From positions 1-53,771 of the forward strand of contig JASJBF010000053.1 in the NCBI GenBank assembly GCA_030066685.1: 53,771 nucleotides of DNA, in the 5' to 3' direction. Source of the stretch: Kiloniellales bacterium (GTDB lineage Bacteria; Pseudomonadota; Alphaproteobacteria; Kiloniellales; JAKSBE01). The translations under genes and the position numbers were made by a program. The notes beneath the pieces were generated by a model that made no database searches, was not told the DNA's origin, and saw only the letters and a list, made by a program, of their open reading frames with translations. This document shows, one piece after another, positions 32,910 to 41,119 of the stretch; the stretch's first letter is position 1, and each line of letters opens with the position of its first letter.

Positions 32910-33533
32910 TCAGGGCAGGGCCGGCTGGTGGACCCAGAAGCCGTCGATGTAGGCGTGGGCTTCCAGGGGCAGGTGATGCGGCTCCAGGGACAGCAGGGGC
33001 CGCGCGGTCACGGCGGCCAGGAGGTGGGTCACGCCGCCGTCGGCCTCTCCGAAGGGCAGCAGCAGCGTGCGGAAGCGCGCCCGCTGGCCGTCTTCCCGGC
33101 GGAAACCGCCGCCCAGGGTGATCGGCCGGCGCGCCTGGAAGGCGAGGTCGAACCAGCGCAGGATCCGGCTCTGCAGGCTGGACCCGAGCCTCGGGTTCGG
33201 ACTCCCGCTGGGGTCGAAGCCCGTCGCGGCGAAGGCCTCGCCCAGGTATTCGAAGCTCCAGCTCTCCTGGAGCGGCTCGCGGCGGGCCAGCAGGCAGTTC
33301 CGCCAAGCCACCGGCAGGGCCTCGGGGTCGAGGGCGCCGATCCTTGGCAGCGCGGCGTCTCCGGCCAGGTTCGCCCAGTGGCAGAGGACGCCGACCACCA
33401 GGCTGCGCTCGCGCGGCAGCGGGATCACCCGCCAGGACTCCCGGAACGCGACCGGCGGCCTGTCGAGGGTCTCGGTGGTGAGATCGGGATGGTCGAGGTC
33501 GAGAACTTGGGCGGGGACTGCGCTTGGACTCAT
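32910..33533 (-). CDS. PAS_5-like (PAS-fold) sensory protein
   Basis: 207 residues. The arrangement fits the single-domain PAS_5 family common in Rhodospirillales: W-x-N/D region followed by LPRIGALDPEALPVAWRNCL, then SFEYLGEAFAATGFDPSGS and RARFRTLLLPFGEADGGVTHLLAAV. Such proteins have no output domain and are thought to sense a ligand or interact with other regulators. It ends 15 bases from the convergent RpiR gene. Upstream is a 244-base gap with a perfect hairpin and a CtrA-like site. Confidence 0.65.
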   Translation of the reverse strand: MSPSAVPAQVLDLDHPDLTTETLDRPPVAFRESWRVIPLPRERSLVVGVLCHWANLAGDAALPRIGALDPEALPVAWRNCLLARREPLQESWSFEYLGEAFAATGFDPSGSPNPRLGSSLQSRILRWFDLAFQARRPITLGGGFRREDGQRARFRTLLLPFGEADGGVTHLLAAVTARPLLSLEPHHLPLEAHAYIDGFWVHQPALP

Positions 33534-33680
33534 CTTCTTGATATCTCCTCGGCGCGGCAGCGGCCGTTCGCTTATGTGCAGGCTTGATCGGACTGGCGCT
33601 CCGGCGGGGTGCGAACCGAGCCAGGCCGCTCAACGCGCTGCGCGGCGGCTTTGCCGTCCTGGCCTCGGCCGCCGTGCTGC

Positions 33681-33713
33681 AGGTATGGCGCCGGCCGCGC
33701 CGGCGCCATACCT
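33681..33713. repeat. Perfect 15-base inverted repeat
   Basis: AGGTATGGCGCCGGC (33681-33695) and GCCGGCGCCATACCT (33699-33713) are exact complements around a CGC loop. No T-tract follows. On the minus strand it lies downstream of the DsbA-fold gene and upstream of the PAS gene, so it could be a terminator-like or protective structure. Confidence 0.65.
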
Positions 33714-33738
33714 CGCGGGCAGAGGCTAGGCGAAACAG

Positions 33739-33757
33739 GGTTAACGTTGCGTTAACC
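33739..33757. promoter_or_regulatory. CtrA-like box in a perfect palindrome
   Basis: TTAA (33741-33744), seven bases, TTAA (33752-33755) fits the alphaproteobacterial CtrA consensus TTAA-N7-TTAA. The site is embedded in GGTTAACG, TTG, CGTTAACC, a perfect palindrome. The nearest downstream start is the PAS gene, 206 bases away on the minus strand. Confidence 0.45.
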
Positions 33758-33777
33758 AAGGGCGCCAAAGGCCCTGG

Positions 33778-34377
33778 TCAGCTAGCTTTCAGGGCTTCGT
33801 CCAGGAAGTCGATCCGATCCTGGCCCCAGAAGAGCTCGCCCTCGTAGATGTAGGTCGGAGCGCCGAAGACGCCGCGCGACAGGGCCTCCTGGGTCAGGGC
33901 CTCGTAGGCAGCGGCCGTCTCCGGCCGCTCGGCCAGGGCCAGCAGGGCGTCGCCGTCGTGGTCGTTTTCCTCGGCGATCGTCTTCAGGGTCGCGGGGTCG
34001 TCGATGTGGCGCTCCTCGGTCCAGACCGCGCGCAGCACGGCGTGGGCGAGGCGCAGGGGATTGCCGCCGCTCTGGCCGGCCGCGATGACCAGCCTGGCGG
34101 CCGGCGCCTCGTCGACCGCAAAGCCCCTGGGCTCAAGGTTCAGCGGCAGGCCCAACCGGCTGCGCCAGCGCCGCAGCTCCATCAGCCGGTAGGCCTGGCG
34201 CGCCGGCGCCCGCTTGGGCAGGGGCAGGCCGCCGGTCTGCGGAAAGATGGTGCCGTAGTCGACCGGCTTCACCGCGACCTCCGCCCCGTGGCGCGCCGCG
34301 ATCTCCTCCAGCCGGCCGCTGCCCAGGTAGGCCCAGGGCGAACGCAGTGAGAGGTAGTAGTCGATCGACTTCGGCAT
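33778..34377 (-). CDS. DsbA-fold oxidoreductase / 2-hydroxychromene-2-carboxylate isomerase family
   Basis: 199 residues from ATG 34377, with GGAG upstream; the thioredoxin fold starts at IDYYLSLRSPWAYLG. The S-P-W replacing the DsbA C-x-x-C is the mark of the HCCA isomerase/GST-kappa-like branch. YGTIFPQTGGLPLPKRAPAR and the C-terminal RGVFGAPTYIYEGELFWGQDRIDFL are typical. Members use glutathione to isomerise aromatic breakdown products, but many have no known substrate. No aromatic pathway genes are adjacent. Confidence 0.88.
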   Translation of the reverse strand: MPKSIDYYLSLRSPWAYLGSGRLEEIAARHGAEVAVKPVDYGTIFPQTGGLPLPKRAPARQAYRLMELRRWRSRLGLPLNLEPRGFAVDEAPAARLVIAAGQSGGNPLRLAHAVLRAVWTEERHIDDPATLKTIAEENDHDGDALLALAERPETAAAYEALTQEALSRGVFGAPTYIYEGELFWGQDRIDFLDEALKAS

Positions 34378-34453
34378 GGTGCAGGGCTCCGGCAGAACTT
34401 TTGGTGGGCGGCCCCTAGCCTGCCCTACCAACTACCCCGAGCCAAGGCGAAGG

Positions 34454-35362
34454 TCACTCGGCCGCCGGCCGGGAGGCCTTGTCGCCGACCTTCGGGAACT
34501 CCGAGACGTCGAGCTGGCCGGCGAACTCCCAAATCTCATCGCGTGCGCTGTCCAGGCTCTTGCAGGACAGCTTGCGCAGCTTTTCGTAGGGCAGGTCCAG
34601 GACCGTCAGGCCGTAGAGGAAGGCGTCGCGGTAGATCACCCGGTCGGACAGCCCCGGAATGATCCGGTAGCCCAGGGGATCGGCCAGCTCTTCGAGCAGG
34701 GCCGAGGTCTGCCGGCGATTGTGGCTTCTCGTCTTGGACACCCGGTTGCGCGCGACGCACCATTCGATCGGCCTGCCGCCGGTACGCATCCTGTGTCCCC
34801 AGCGGCTCAGGACCGAGAGGGCGTAGGTGCTCGGCCCGAAGACGGTCTGCGCATCGGCGTCGACCCGTGCGAAGACGTCCAGGTCCAGGAAGCTGTCGTT
34901 GATCGGCGTGATCAGCGTGTCGGCGACGATGTGGCCGAGGCGGGAAGCGTTGCTCTCGTTCCCGGGCGTGTCGACCACGACGACGTCCTTGTCCGAAAAC
35001 TCCTCCAGCGCTTCGAAGAAGCACTGGGCTTCCTCCCGATCGGCCTTGTGCCGGCTTGTCTTCGCAGAGGGCGCGATCAGGTAGTGCTTGGGCAGGTCCA
35101 GCTCGATACCCGGCGTCGACCTGAAGCGGTGGCGGTTCTCGAAGAAATGCGTGAGCGTGGCTTGGTTGCCGTCAAGGTCGATGCTGCCGACCGAATAGCC
35201 GCATTTCATCAGGCCGACGCTCAGATGAATGGCGGCCGTCGACTTACCCGATCCGCCCTTGAGGTTGCCGAGCACCACCACCCTGGGCCGGTAGATCTTG
35301 CCGAACCAACTTCGCAGGAACGACTCGATCAGGCTCGCACCGGTCCGGCGGAGAGGGAACAT
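34454..35362 (-). CDS. MipZ-like ParA-superfamily ATPase
   Basis: 302 residues from ATG 35362 (MFPLRRTGASLIE), with AGGAG 13 bases upstream. A deviant Walker A (LGNLKGGSGKSTAAIHL), SIDLDGNQATLTHFFENR and the Walker B-like VVVVDTPGNES are intact. ITPINDSFLDLDVFARVD closely matches MipZ, the ATPase that places the division plane by inhibiting FtsZ away from midcell in many Alphaproteobacteria. It carries a longer N-terminus and may be a second, specialised paralogue. It is divergent from another ParA gene across a 300-base region. Confidence 0.82.
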   Translation of the reverse strand: MFPLRRTGASLIESFLRSWFGKIYRPRVVVLGNLKGGSGKSTAAIHLSVGLMKCGYSVGSIDLDGNQATLTHFFENRHRFRSTPGIELDLPKHYLIAPSAKTSRHKADREEAQCFFEALEEFSDKDVVVVDTPGNESNASRLGHIVADTLITPINDSFLDLDVFARVDADAQTVFGPSTYALSVLSRWGHRMRTGGRPIEWCVARNRVSKTRSHNRRQTSALLEELADPLGYRIIPGLSDRVIYRDAFLYGLTVLDLPYEKLRKLSCKSLDSARDEIWEFAGQLDVSEFPKVGDKASRPAAE

Positions 35363-35663
35363 GGCCGTTGCATTGCTCCTGCTTGATTTCCAAGGGATTT
35401 CAGCCGGACCTTGACACAAGCTGGGCCGCGTGGCAACGAAATGTTGCGATAATTGTGTTTCAATCTACTACATATGGGGTCTCGCGCTTGTTGAACCTGC
35501 CCGATGCGTCCACCCATCGACCGCCGCCGCTCGCGGACGTGGGTGCGGCGGTAGGGCGGTGGATCGACCATGACCCGAACACGCAGTCCCGCAGAACCAA
35601 CTCGATACCTGCATGCCGTGGCTTGGGAAGTCGGTCGGCCGGAGGTGAAGGAGAACGCGCGAA
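35363..35663. promoter_or_regulatory. Divergent control region between two ParA-type ATPase genes
   Basis: About 300 bases without a supported gene. It contains a perfect dyad GCAAC (35433-35437), gaaat, GTTGC (35443-35447), in an AT-richer stretch. A possible plus-strand promoter is TTGCGA (35444-35449) with TACTAC about 16 bases on. ParA-type proteins often control their own promoters; the dyad is the only candidate site I see. Confidence 0.4.
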
Positions 35664-36359
35664 ATGAAGATTCTTGTGCTTGCCGCGCAGAAGGGTGGCT
35701 CCGGCAAGACGACTCTGGCCACCAACATCGCCGTCGAGGCCGAGCGCATGGGCGACGGTCCGGTCGCGCTGATCGACACGGACCCGCAGGGCAGCCTTGC
35801 CGAGTGGTCGGAAGAGAGGGAGTCGCGCACCCCGATCCTCGCGCAATGCTCCACCCACAAGCTGGCGCAGAAGCTGACAGAGATGCGGGACGCCGGCGTC
35901 GGGCTGGTGGTCATCGACACCCCGCCGGCGATCAAGGCCGCCATCGCCCAGGTGATCAGCGCCTCCGACCTGGTCGTTATCCCGATGCGCCCCAGCGCGC
36001 ACGACCTGCGGGCGGTCGGCAAGACCATCGATATCGCGGAGAACCTCGGCAAGCCTTTCGTCTTCGTGGTCAACGGCGCACACCCGACCGCGCGGATCAC
36101 GATGCAGGCCGTCCTGGCGCTGTCGGAGCACGGCCCCGTCGCACCGAGCATCATTCACCAACGGATGGACTTCGCGGCCAGCGCCATCGACGGCCGCGCG
36201 GTGATGGAGGTTGCGGGACGGTCGCGCTCGCCCAGCGAAATCGCCGCGCTCTGGCAGTACCTGAAGGACTGCCTCAGCGGCACCCGGGATCGGTCCCGTG
36301 TCAGGCCAGTGCCGTCGCGGGAGCCGGTGGCGGCGCCGGTCGGAGAGGCAAGGGCTTGA
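35664..36359 (+). CDS. ParA-family partition-type ATPase
   Basis: 231 residues. The P-loop LAAQKGGSGKTTLATNIAVEA, LIDTDPQGSLAEWSEERE and VVIDTPPAIKAA are standard for small ParA/ParF-type ATPases that bind DNA nonspecifically and move cargo along the nucleoid. No ParB or centromere-like repeat lies nearby, so this is an orphan ParA rather than the chromosome-segregation one. The stop TGA overlaps the TTG start of the next gene, so its partner is probably that protein. Confidence 0.9.
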   Translation: MKILVLAAQKGGSGKTTLATNIAVEAERMGDGPVALIDTDPQGSLAEWSEERESRTPILAQCSTHKLAQKLTEMRDAGVGLVVIDTPPAIKAAIAQVISASDLVVIPMRPSAHDLRAVGKTIDIAENLGKPFVFVVNGAHPTARITMQAVLALSEHGPVAPSIIHQRMDFAASAIDGRAVMEVAGRSRSPSEIAALWQYLKDCLSGTRDRSRVRPVPSREPVAAPVGEARA

Positions 36360-37168
36360 GCAAGCGGAAACCCAAACCCTTGAAGCGGGCCGCGTCGCTT
36401 TCGAGCGCCCTGCTCAAGACCGGCGGGGCGGCGCGCGAAGCCAGCGCCCCGAGGCCGGTCGCGAAGCGGCCGAGCTTCGCCCAAGAGCCGGGGCCCTCGA
36501 CGCAAGAGCCGGGGCTCCAAGCAAAGGCGCCCCAGCCTCTGGCGCAGGAATCAAGGCCTATGGCGCAAGAGCCGAGGCCCTTGGCCAAGCAGACGCCCGC
36601 AGACCCGCCCGTTGAGCCAAAGCCCTCGGTTTCGGGGCTGGAGCCGGATGCCTTCGACGGCTTGCTGCCCGGCCTGCTGAGGTCCGAGCCGGAGGCGGCG
36701 CCGGCGAAGAAGCGCCCTGCAGAGCCGTCGCCTCCGCCGCGACTGCTGGATCAGTTCGAGTGCCTGCAGTCGAGGAACCAGGAACTGGCCCTGAAAGAGG
36801 CGGGCAAGGCCGGCTCCTTCTCGACGAGTTTCCTGAGAAATCTGCGCGCCGGCCGCTTTGCCGATGCGGAGGTCGACTTCGCCCGGGTCATGACCCTCGA
36901 ACCTCAGATCGCGCGGAAGGTCCTCTACAACGCCGAGCTTGAGGATCTCGCCATCATTTGTCGCGCGATCGGCTTCAAGCCCCTGGAGTTCGCCACCATC
37001 GTCGCCTTGCTTCGGGGGTCGAAGGGGACCAGGGGCCTCTCCGCGCCGGACCAGCTCAAAGCCTCGCTTGGCATCTTCGAGAGCATCGACCGCGACTGCG
37101 CCCTGGGGCTTCTGGAGCACATCCCCTGGCTGCCGCAGCGGGACTGGCAAGCCCTGAAGAGCGCCTGA
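36356..37168 (+). CDS. DUF2336-like protein with Pro/Glu/Gln-rich linker, coupled to ParA
   Basis: 270 residues starting at TTG 36356, which overlaps the ParA stop by four bases (TTGA), with GGAGAGGCAAGGG upstream. Residues 40-100 are a low-complexity linker with repeated Q-E-P/S-x-P units (AQEPGPSTQEPGL; LAQESRPMAQEPRPLA). The C-terminal half is helical; FLRNLRAGRFADAEVDFARV and ARKVLYNAELEDLAIICRA recall the C-terminus of DUF2336 proteins. It could be the adaptor that links the ParA to its cargo. The gene is convergent with the acyl-CoA synthetase gene. Confidence 0.7.
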   Translation: MSKRKPKPLKRAASLSSALLKTGGAAREASAPRPVAKRPSFAQEPGPSTQEPGLQAKAPQPLAQESRPMAQEPRPLAKQTPADPPVEPKPSVSGLEPDAFDGLLPGLLRSEPEAAPAKKRPAEPSPPPRLLDQFECLQSRNQELALKEAGKAGSFSTSFLRNLRAGRFADAEVDFARVMTLEPQIARKVLYNAELEDLAIICRAIGFKPLEFATIVALLRGSKGTRGLSAPDQLKASLGIFESIDRDCALGLLEHIPWLPQRDWQALKSA

Positions 37169-37190
37169 AGCGGGATCCGAAGAGCCCGCG

Positions 37191-38807
37191 TCACGATCCC
37201 GAGTCCGCCTCCCGCAGCTTGCGGCGGATGATCTTGCCCGTTGCGGTCATCGGCAGGCTGTCGACGAAGGCCACGTCGCGCGGGTATTCGTGGGCGGCGA
37301 GGCGGGTCTTGACGAAGTCCCGGATCTCGGCGGACAGGGCCTCGTCGGCCTCGAATCCGGGCTTGAGGACCAGGAAGGCCTTGACCCTCTCGCCGCGCAG
37401 CGGATCGGGCACGCCGACCGCGGCGGCCAGGGCCACGGCCGGGTGCTTGATCAGACAGTCCTCGATCTCGCCCGGACCGATGCGGTAGCCGCCCGAGGAG
37501 ATGACGTCGTCCTCCCGGCCCTGGAACCAGAAATAGCCGGCCTCGTCTTGCCGGGCCGTGTCGCCGGTCAGCAGCCAGTCGCCGGCGAACTTGGCCGCCG
37601 TCGCCTCCGGGTTGCGCCAGTACGCCAGGAACATCACCGGGTCGGGGCGGCGCACGGCGACGATGCCGGGCTCGCCGGGCGGCAGCGGCCGGCCCACGGA
37701 ATCGACCACGGCCAGCTCGTGGCCGGGCACGGCGCGGCCCATGGAGCCGCCGCGCACCGGCAGGATGCGGGCGCTGTTCGAGACGATCAGGTTGCACTCG
37801 GTCTGGCCGTAGAACTCGTTGATGGTCAGGCCAAAGACCTCGCGGCCCCAGTCGAGCAGCTCCTCGCCCAGGGTCTCGCCGCCGCTGCCGATCGAGCGCA
37901 GCTCGTAGGCCCAGCGCGCCTTCGGATCGGCCACGCCGCGCATCATCTTCAGCGCGGTCGGCGGCATGAAGGCATTGCGCACGCCGAACTCGGCCAGGAT
38001 CGCGAAGGCCTCCTCCGGGTCGAACTTGGGGAAGCGGTAGGCCAGCACCGGCACGCCGTGATGAAGCGAGGGCAGGAGCACGTCCAGCAGGCCGCCGATC
38101 CACGCCCAGTCGGCCGGGGTCCAGAAGAGGTCGCCCGGCTGCGGGAAGAGATCCTGGGGCATCTCGACCCCGGGCAGGTGGCCGAGCAGGACCCGCTGGG
38201 CGTGCAGCGCGCCCTTGGGCGGGCCGGTGGTCCCCGAGGTGTAGATGATCAGCGCCGGGTCCTCGGCCGCGGTGTCGCAGGGCGCGAAGGCCTCCGAGGC
38301 CCGCGCCAGCTCGGCGTGGAAATCGAGGGCCGGGCCGCCGTCGATCGACAGCAAGGCGCCGAGCGCCGGCAGGCGGTCGCGCAGGGGCGAGACCTTCTCC
38401 AGGCCGCCGCGGTCGGTGATCAGGGCCGCGGCGCCGCTGTCGCTCAGCCGGTACTCCAGGGCCTCGGGCCCGAAGAGGGTGAAGAGCGGGACCGCGATCG
38501 CGCCCAGCTTGTAGGTCGCGATGTGGGCGATTGCGGTCTCGGGCGCCTGGGGCAGCAGGATGCCGACCCGGTCTCCGCGGCCGACCCCCTGGGCGGCCAG
38601 GACGTTGGCCAGGCGGTTGCTCAGGCGCTTCAGCTCGAGGAAGCCGTAGCGCCGGACCGCGCCGTCCGCCTGCTTGTGGATCAGCGCGGTGCGGTCCGGG
38701 TCCTCGGCCCACTTGTCGCAAGCGTCGACGCCGATGTTGTAGCGGGCCGGAACCTGCCAGCGGAAGCGGGCGCGGAGGTCTTCGTAGGTGTCGGCGCTGG
38801 GCAGCAT
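37191..38807 (-). CDS. AMP-forming acyl-CoA synthetase
   Basis: 538 residues from ATG 38807, behind CAGGA. ANL-family motifs are all present: ALIIYTSGTTGPPKGALH (P-loop), EFYGQTECN, the hinge region after DTARQDEAGYFWFQGREDD, and the catalytic Lys in MTATGKIIRRKLRE. By layout it is close to medium-chain or acetyl-type synthetases (DLFWTPADWAWIGG, YRFPKFDPEEAF). It activates a carboxylic acid to its CoA thioester with ATP. It is divergent from an SDR resembling dienoyl-CoA reductases, which suggests joint work in fatty or unusual acid degradation. Confidence 0.93.
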   Translation of the reverse strand: MLPSADTYEDLRARFRWQVPARYNIGVDACDKWAEDPDRTALIHKQADGAVRRYGFLELKRLSNRLANVLAAQGVGRGDRVGILLPQAPETAIAHIATYKLGAIAVPLFTLFGPEALEYRLSDSGAAALITDRGGLEKVSPLRDRLPALGALLSIDGGPALDFHAELARASEAFAPCDTAAEDPALIIYTSGTTGPPKGALHAQRVLLGHLPGVEMPQDLFPQPGDLFWTPADWAWIGGLLDVLLPSLHHGVPVLAYRFPKFDPEEAFAILAEFGVRNAFMPPTALKMMRGVADPKARWAYELRSIGSGGETLGEELLDWGREVFGLTINEFYGQTECNLIVSNSARILPVRGGSMGRAVPGHELAVVDSVGRPLPPGEPGIVAVRRPDPVMFLAYWRNPEATAAKFAGDWLLTGDTARQDEAGYFWFQGREDDVISSGGYRIGPGEIEDCLIKHPAVALAAAVGVPDPLRGERVKAFLVLKPGFEADEALSAEIRDFVKTRLAAHEYPRDVAFVDSLPMTATGKIIRRKLREADSGS

Positions 38808-38934
38808 GCGTCCTGACCTTTGTTCCCACAAGGCGGCGGATTTCTCGGGCCGGCGGCAAATGACGCCTTGCCTCGCCTAGCCCGCTGATGTTTAGAGAGG
38901 GCGGGCAGGGCGGCGAAATCAAACAGGAAAAGAG

Positions 38935-39777
38935 ATGTTCGTTTCCGACCTTCTGAAAGACAAGCGCGTCCTGGTCACGGGCGGCGGCACCGGCCTCGGC
39001 AAGTCCATGGCCCGCCGCTTCCTCGAGCTCGGTGCCGGGGTGATCCTCCTGGGCCGCCGCGAAGAGGTCCTGGGCGAGACCAAGGCCGAGTTCGACCGGG
39101 ACTTCGACGGGCGTACCGCGACCGCGTCCTGCGACATCCGCGATCCGGAGGCGGTCGAGGCCACGGTCGGGACGCTCTGGGCCGAGCAGGGCGGGCTCGA
39201 CGCCCTGGTCAACAACGCCGCCGGCAACATCCTGGCGCCCAGCGAGAGCCTGTCGCATCGGGCGGTCGACGCGGTGCTCGGCATCGTGCTCCATGGCAGC
39301 GCCTACATGACCCTGGCCTGCGGCCGGCGCTGGCTCGAGAGCGGGACCGCTGGCAACGTCCTCAGCATCGTCACCACCTACGCCTGGACCGGCTCCGGCT
39401 ACGTCCTGCCCTCGGCCATGGGCAAGGCCGGCGTCCTGGCCATGACCCGCAGCCTGGCCGTGGAATGGGGCGGCCGCGGCATCCGCCTCAACGCCATCGC
39501 GCCGGGGCCCTTCCCGACCGAGGGCGCTTGGTCGCGCCTGGTCCCCAACAAGGAGATCGAGAAGACCTGGCTCAACCGGGTGCCCCTGGGCCGGGTTGGC
39601 CGGCACGAGGAGCTGACCGACCTGGCCGCCTACCTGCTCGCCGAGCAGTCCGGCTACGTCAATGGCGAGGTCGTGACCATCGACGGCGGCGAGTGGCTCA
39701 AGGGGGCCGGCCAGTTCTCGGTCATGGACCAGCTCAGCGACGAGGAGTGGGCGGCCTTCCGTCCGAAGAAGGGATAG
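38935..39777 (+). CDS. SDR-family oxidoreductase, 2,4-dienoyl-CoA-reductase-like
   Basis: 280 residues from ATG 38935, with AGGAAAAGAG directly upstream. Cofactor motif VTGGGTGLGKSMARRF (TGxxxGxG) and VNNAAGN are present. The active site differs from classical SDRs: instead of Y-x-x-x-K the sequence reads TYAWTGSGYVLPSAMGKAGV, with Ser-x-x-x-Lys where Tyr is expected, as in decadienoyl-CoA reductases. It then probably reduces 2,4-dienoyl-CoA in unsaturated fatty acid oxidation with NADPH. It is divergent from an acyl-CoA synthetase gene. Confidence 0.9.
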   Translation: MFVSDLLKDKRVLVTGGGTGLGKSMARRFLELGAGVILLGRREEVLGETKAEFDRDFDGRTATASCDIRDPEAVEATVGTLWAEQGGLDALVNNAAGNILAPSESLSHRAVDAVLGIVLHGSAYMTLACGRRWLESGTAGNVLSIVTTYAWTGSGYVLPSAMGKAGVLAMTRSLAVEWGGRGIRLNAIAPGPFPTEGAWSRLVPNKEIEKTWLNRVPLGRVGRHEELTDLAAYLLAEQSGYVNGEVVTIDGGEWLKGAGQFSVMDQLSDEEWAAFRPKKG

Positions 39778-39787
39778 CCACCGCCCG

Positions 39788-40462
39788 ATGGGACTCGCCC
39801 CGCGCCGCGCCCTGGCCGCTGCCTTTGCTTGCGCCGTCCTTTCCCTGGCCGCCTGCCAGGCCTCCGAACAGCGCCGGGAGCGGATCTACCGCTTCGTGGA
39901 CGAGATCTCCTTCGGCGGCCCCCTGGACCCGGTGACGCGGCGCGACCGACGTCTGGCGCGCTGGGACGAGCCTCTGCGGGTGGCCTTCCTCGAAGGGGAG
40001 ACGCCCGAGCGAATCACTCTGGTCCAGGAGCATCTGGAGGTCTTCACGCGCCTGACCGGGGTGGCCGTCGCCTATCTGGACCAGGGTCAGGACGCCAACG
40101 TCACGGTGAGCTTCAAGGCCGATCCCGACTTCCTGGCCAACCGAGAATACGTGCCCTGCTATGTGGGCCTGCGCTCGACCGGCAGGGAGTTGAAGCAGGC
40201 CGATATCGAGATCAGCGTCGCGGATCCCGAGCGGGTGCAGCGCTGCGTCGCGCACGAGCTGATGCACAGCTTCGGCTTTCGCTATCATTCTGGGGTTGTG
40301 CGCTCGATCCTGTCTCCGGCCCACGACCAGGAGACTTTCAGCGAATGGGATGAACTCGCGGTGCGAATCCTTTATCATCCCTCGGTTGAGGCCGGAATGA
40401 CCCGGGCCCAGGCCGCGCCCGTCTTCCGGCGCCTGATCGCGGAGCTCTTGGAGGCGTCATGA
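39788..40462 (+). CDS. DUF2927 lipoprotein, possible metallopeptidase-like
   Basis: 224 residues. The signal sequence ends in SLAAC, a lipobox, so Cys23 would be lipidated. The body matches DUF2927: ERIYRFVDEISFGG, ANREYVPCYVG, the motif CVAHELMHSFGF, SGVVRSILSPAHDQETFSEWD and ILYHPSVEAGMT. The H-E-x-x-H and the distant second motif suggest a zinc peptidase fold, but activity is unproven. It starts 10 bases after the SDR stop and overlaps the next gene by four bases. Confidence 0.85.
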   Translation: MGLAPRRALAAAFACAVLSLAACQASEQRRERIYRFVDEISFGGPLDPVTRRDRRLARWDEPLRVAFLEGETPERITLVQEHLEVFTRLTGVAVAYLDQGQDANVTVSFKADPDFLANREYVPCYVGLRSTGRELKQADIEISVADPERVQRCVAHELMHSFGFRYHSGVVRSILSPAHDQETFSEWDELAVRILYHPSVEAGMTRAQAAPVFRRLIAELLEAS

Positions 40463-41022
40463 GTCCCTCGCGCGCCGGCGGGGTCGGCCTGCTGGTTTCC
40501 CTGGTCGCCGGGCTCGCCGCCTGTGCGGAGGATCTGGGGCGCGAATGGCAGGCGCTCGACGCCGAGAACAGCGCGATCGTGTTTCGCGCGCCGGGGCTTG
40601 AGAACCAAAACGTGAGGTTCATGCGGTCCTACAACGAGCGACAGTCGCTGCTCGTCGAGAACGCCATGTGGGTCGGGCCGAAGGCCCGCCATGCCAAGGC
40701 CATGGTGCAGTACTACCGCACCAGCCCGGGCTACCACTTCCGGCGCGACGTCGACCCCCAGGACCTGGTGGAGAGCTCCGAGAGCTTCAAGGACAAGGCG
40801 GTGAGCGTCGGTCCCCTGAAGTCCGAGGTGAACGGGCTCGGCCGGATCAGCCATCGAAGCTTCGACTTCGACAACGTCCGCTGCGTCAGTTTCCAGCAGC
40901 TCTGGGGGGCCAGCGAAGGCGCCGGGGACCAGCAGGTCGTGGGCTACTACTGCGCGGACCCCGGGCAGCCACTCGACGACGGCGCGATCAAGCAGGTCGT
41001 CAAGTCGATCGACATCAGGTAG
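40459..41022 (+). CDS. Lipoprotein of unknown function coupled to DUF2927
   Basis: 187 residues, with an ATGA start overlapping the DUF2927 stop. The signal sequence ends LAAC, giving a lipid-modified Cys at about residue 22. The mature part contains ALDAENSAIVFRAPGLENQN and a late pair of Cys (VRCVSFQQLW; GYYCADPG) that may form a disulfide. No family is recognised. Coupled translation implies it works with the DUF2927 protein in the cell envelope. Confidence 0.7.
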   Translation: MSPSRAGGVGLLVSLVAGLAACAEDLGREWQALDAENSAIVFRAPGLENQNVRFMRSYNERQSLLVENAMWVGPKARHAKAMVQYYRTSPGYHFRRDVDPQDLVESSESFKDKAVSVGPLKSEVNGLGRISHRSFDFDNVRCVSFQQLWGASEGAGDQQVVGYYCADPGQPLDDGAIKQVVKSIDIR

Positions 41023-41119
41023 CCGCTCCTCTCGGCGGCACTGTGGTCGCCGCTGCCGAATTGCGCGCCTTCGGCGCCGGGGATAGATTGTCGGCGGGAT
41101 CCAAGAAGCGGAAGGAGCC

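Noticed and set aside
34454-37168. Plasmid or prophage partition locus
   Set aside because: No ParB, parS-like cluster, replication, integrase or phage genes; the ATPases lie among ordinary chromosomal genes.
36925-39606. 893-residue minus-strand frame across the SDR and acyl-CoA synthetase
   Set aside because: It runs antisense to the SDR and out of phase with the real synthetase; the known families explain the DNA fully.
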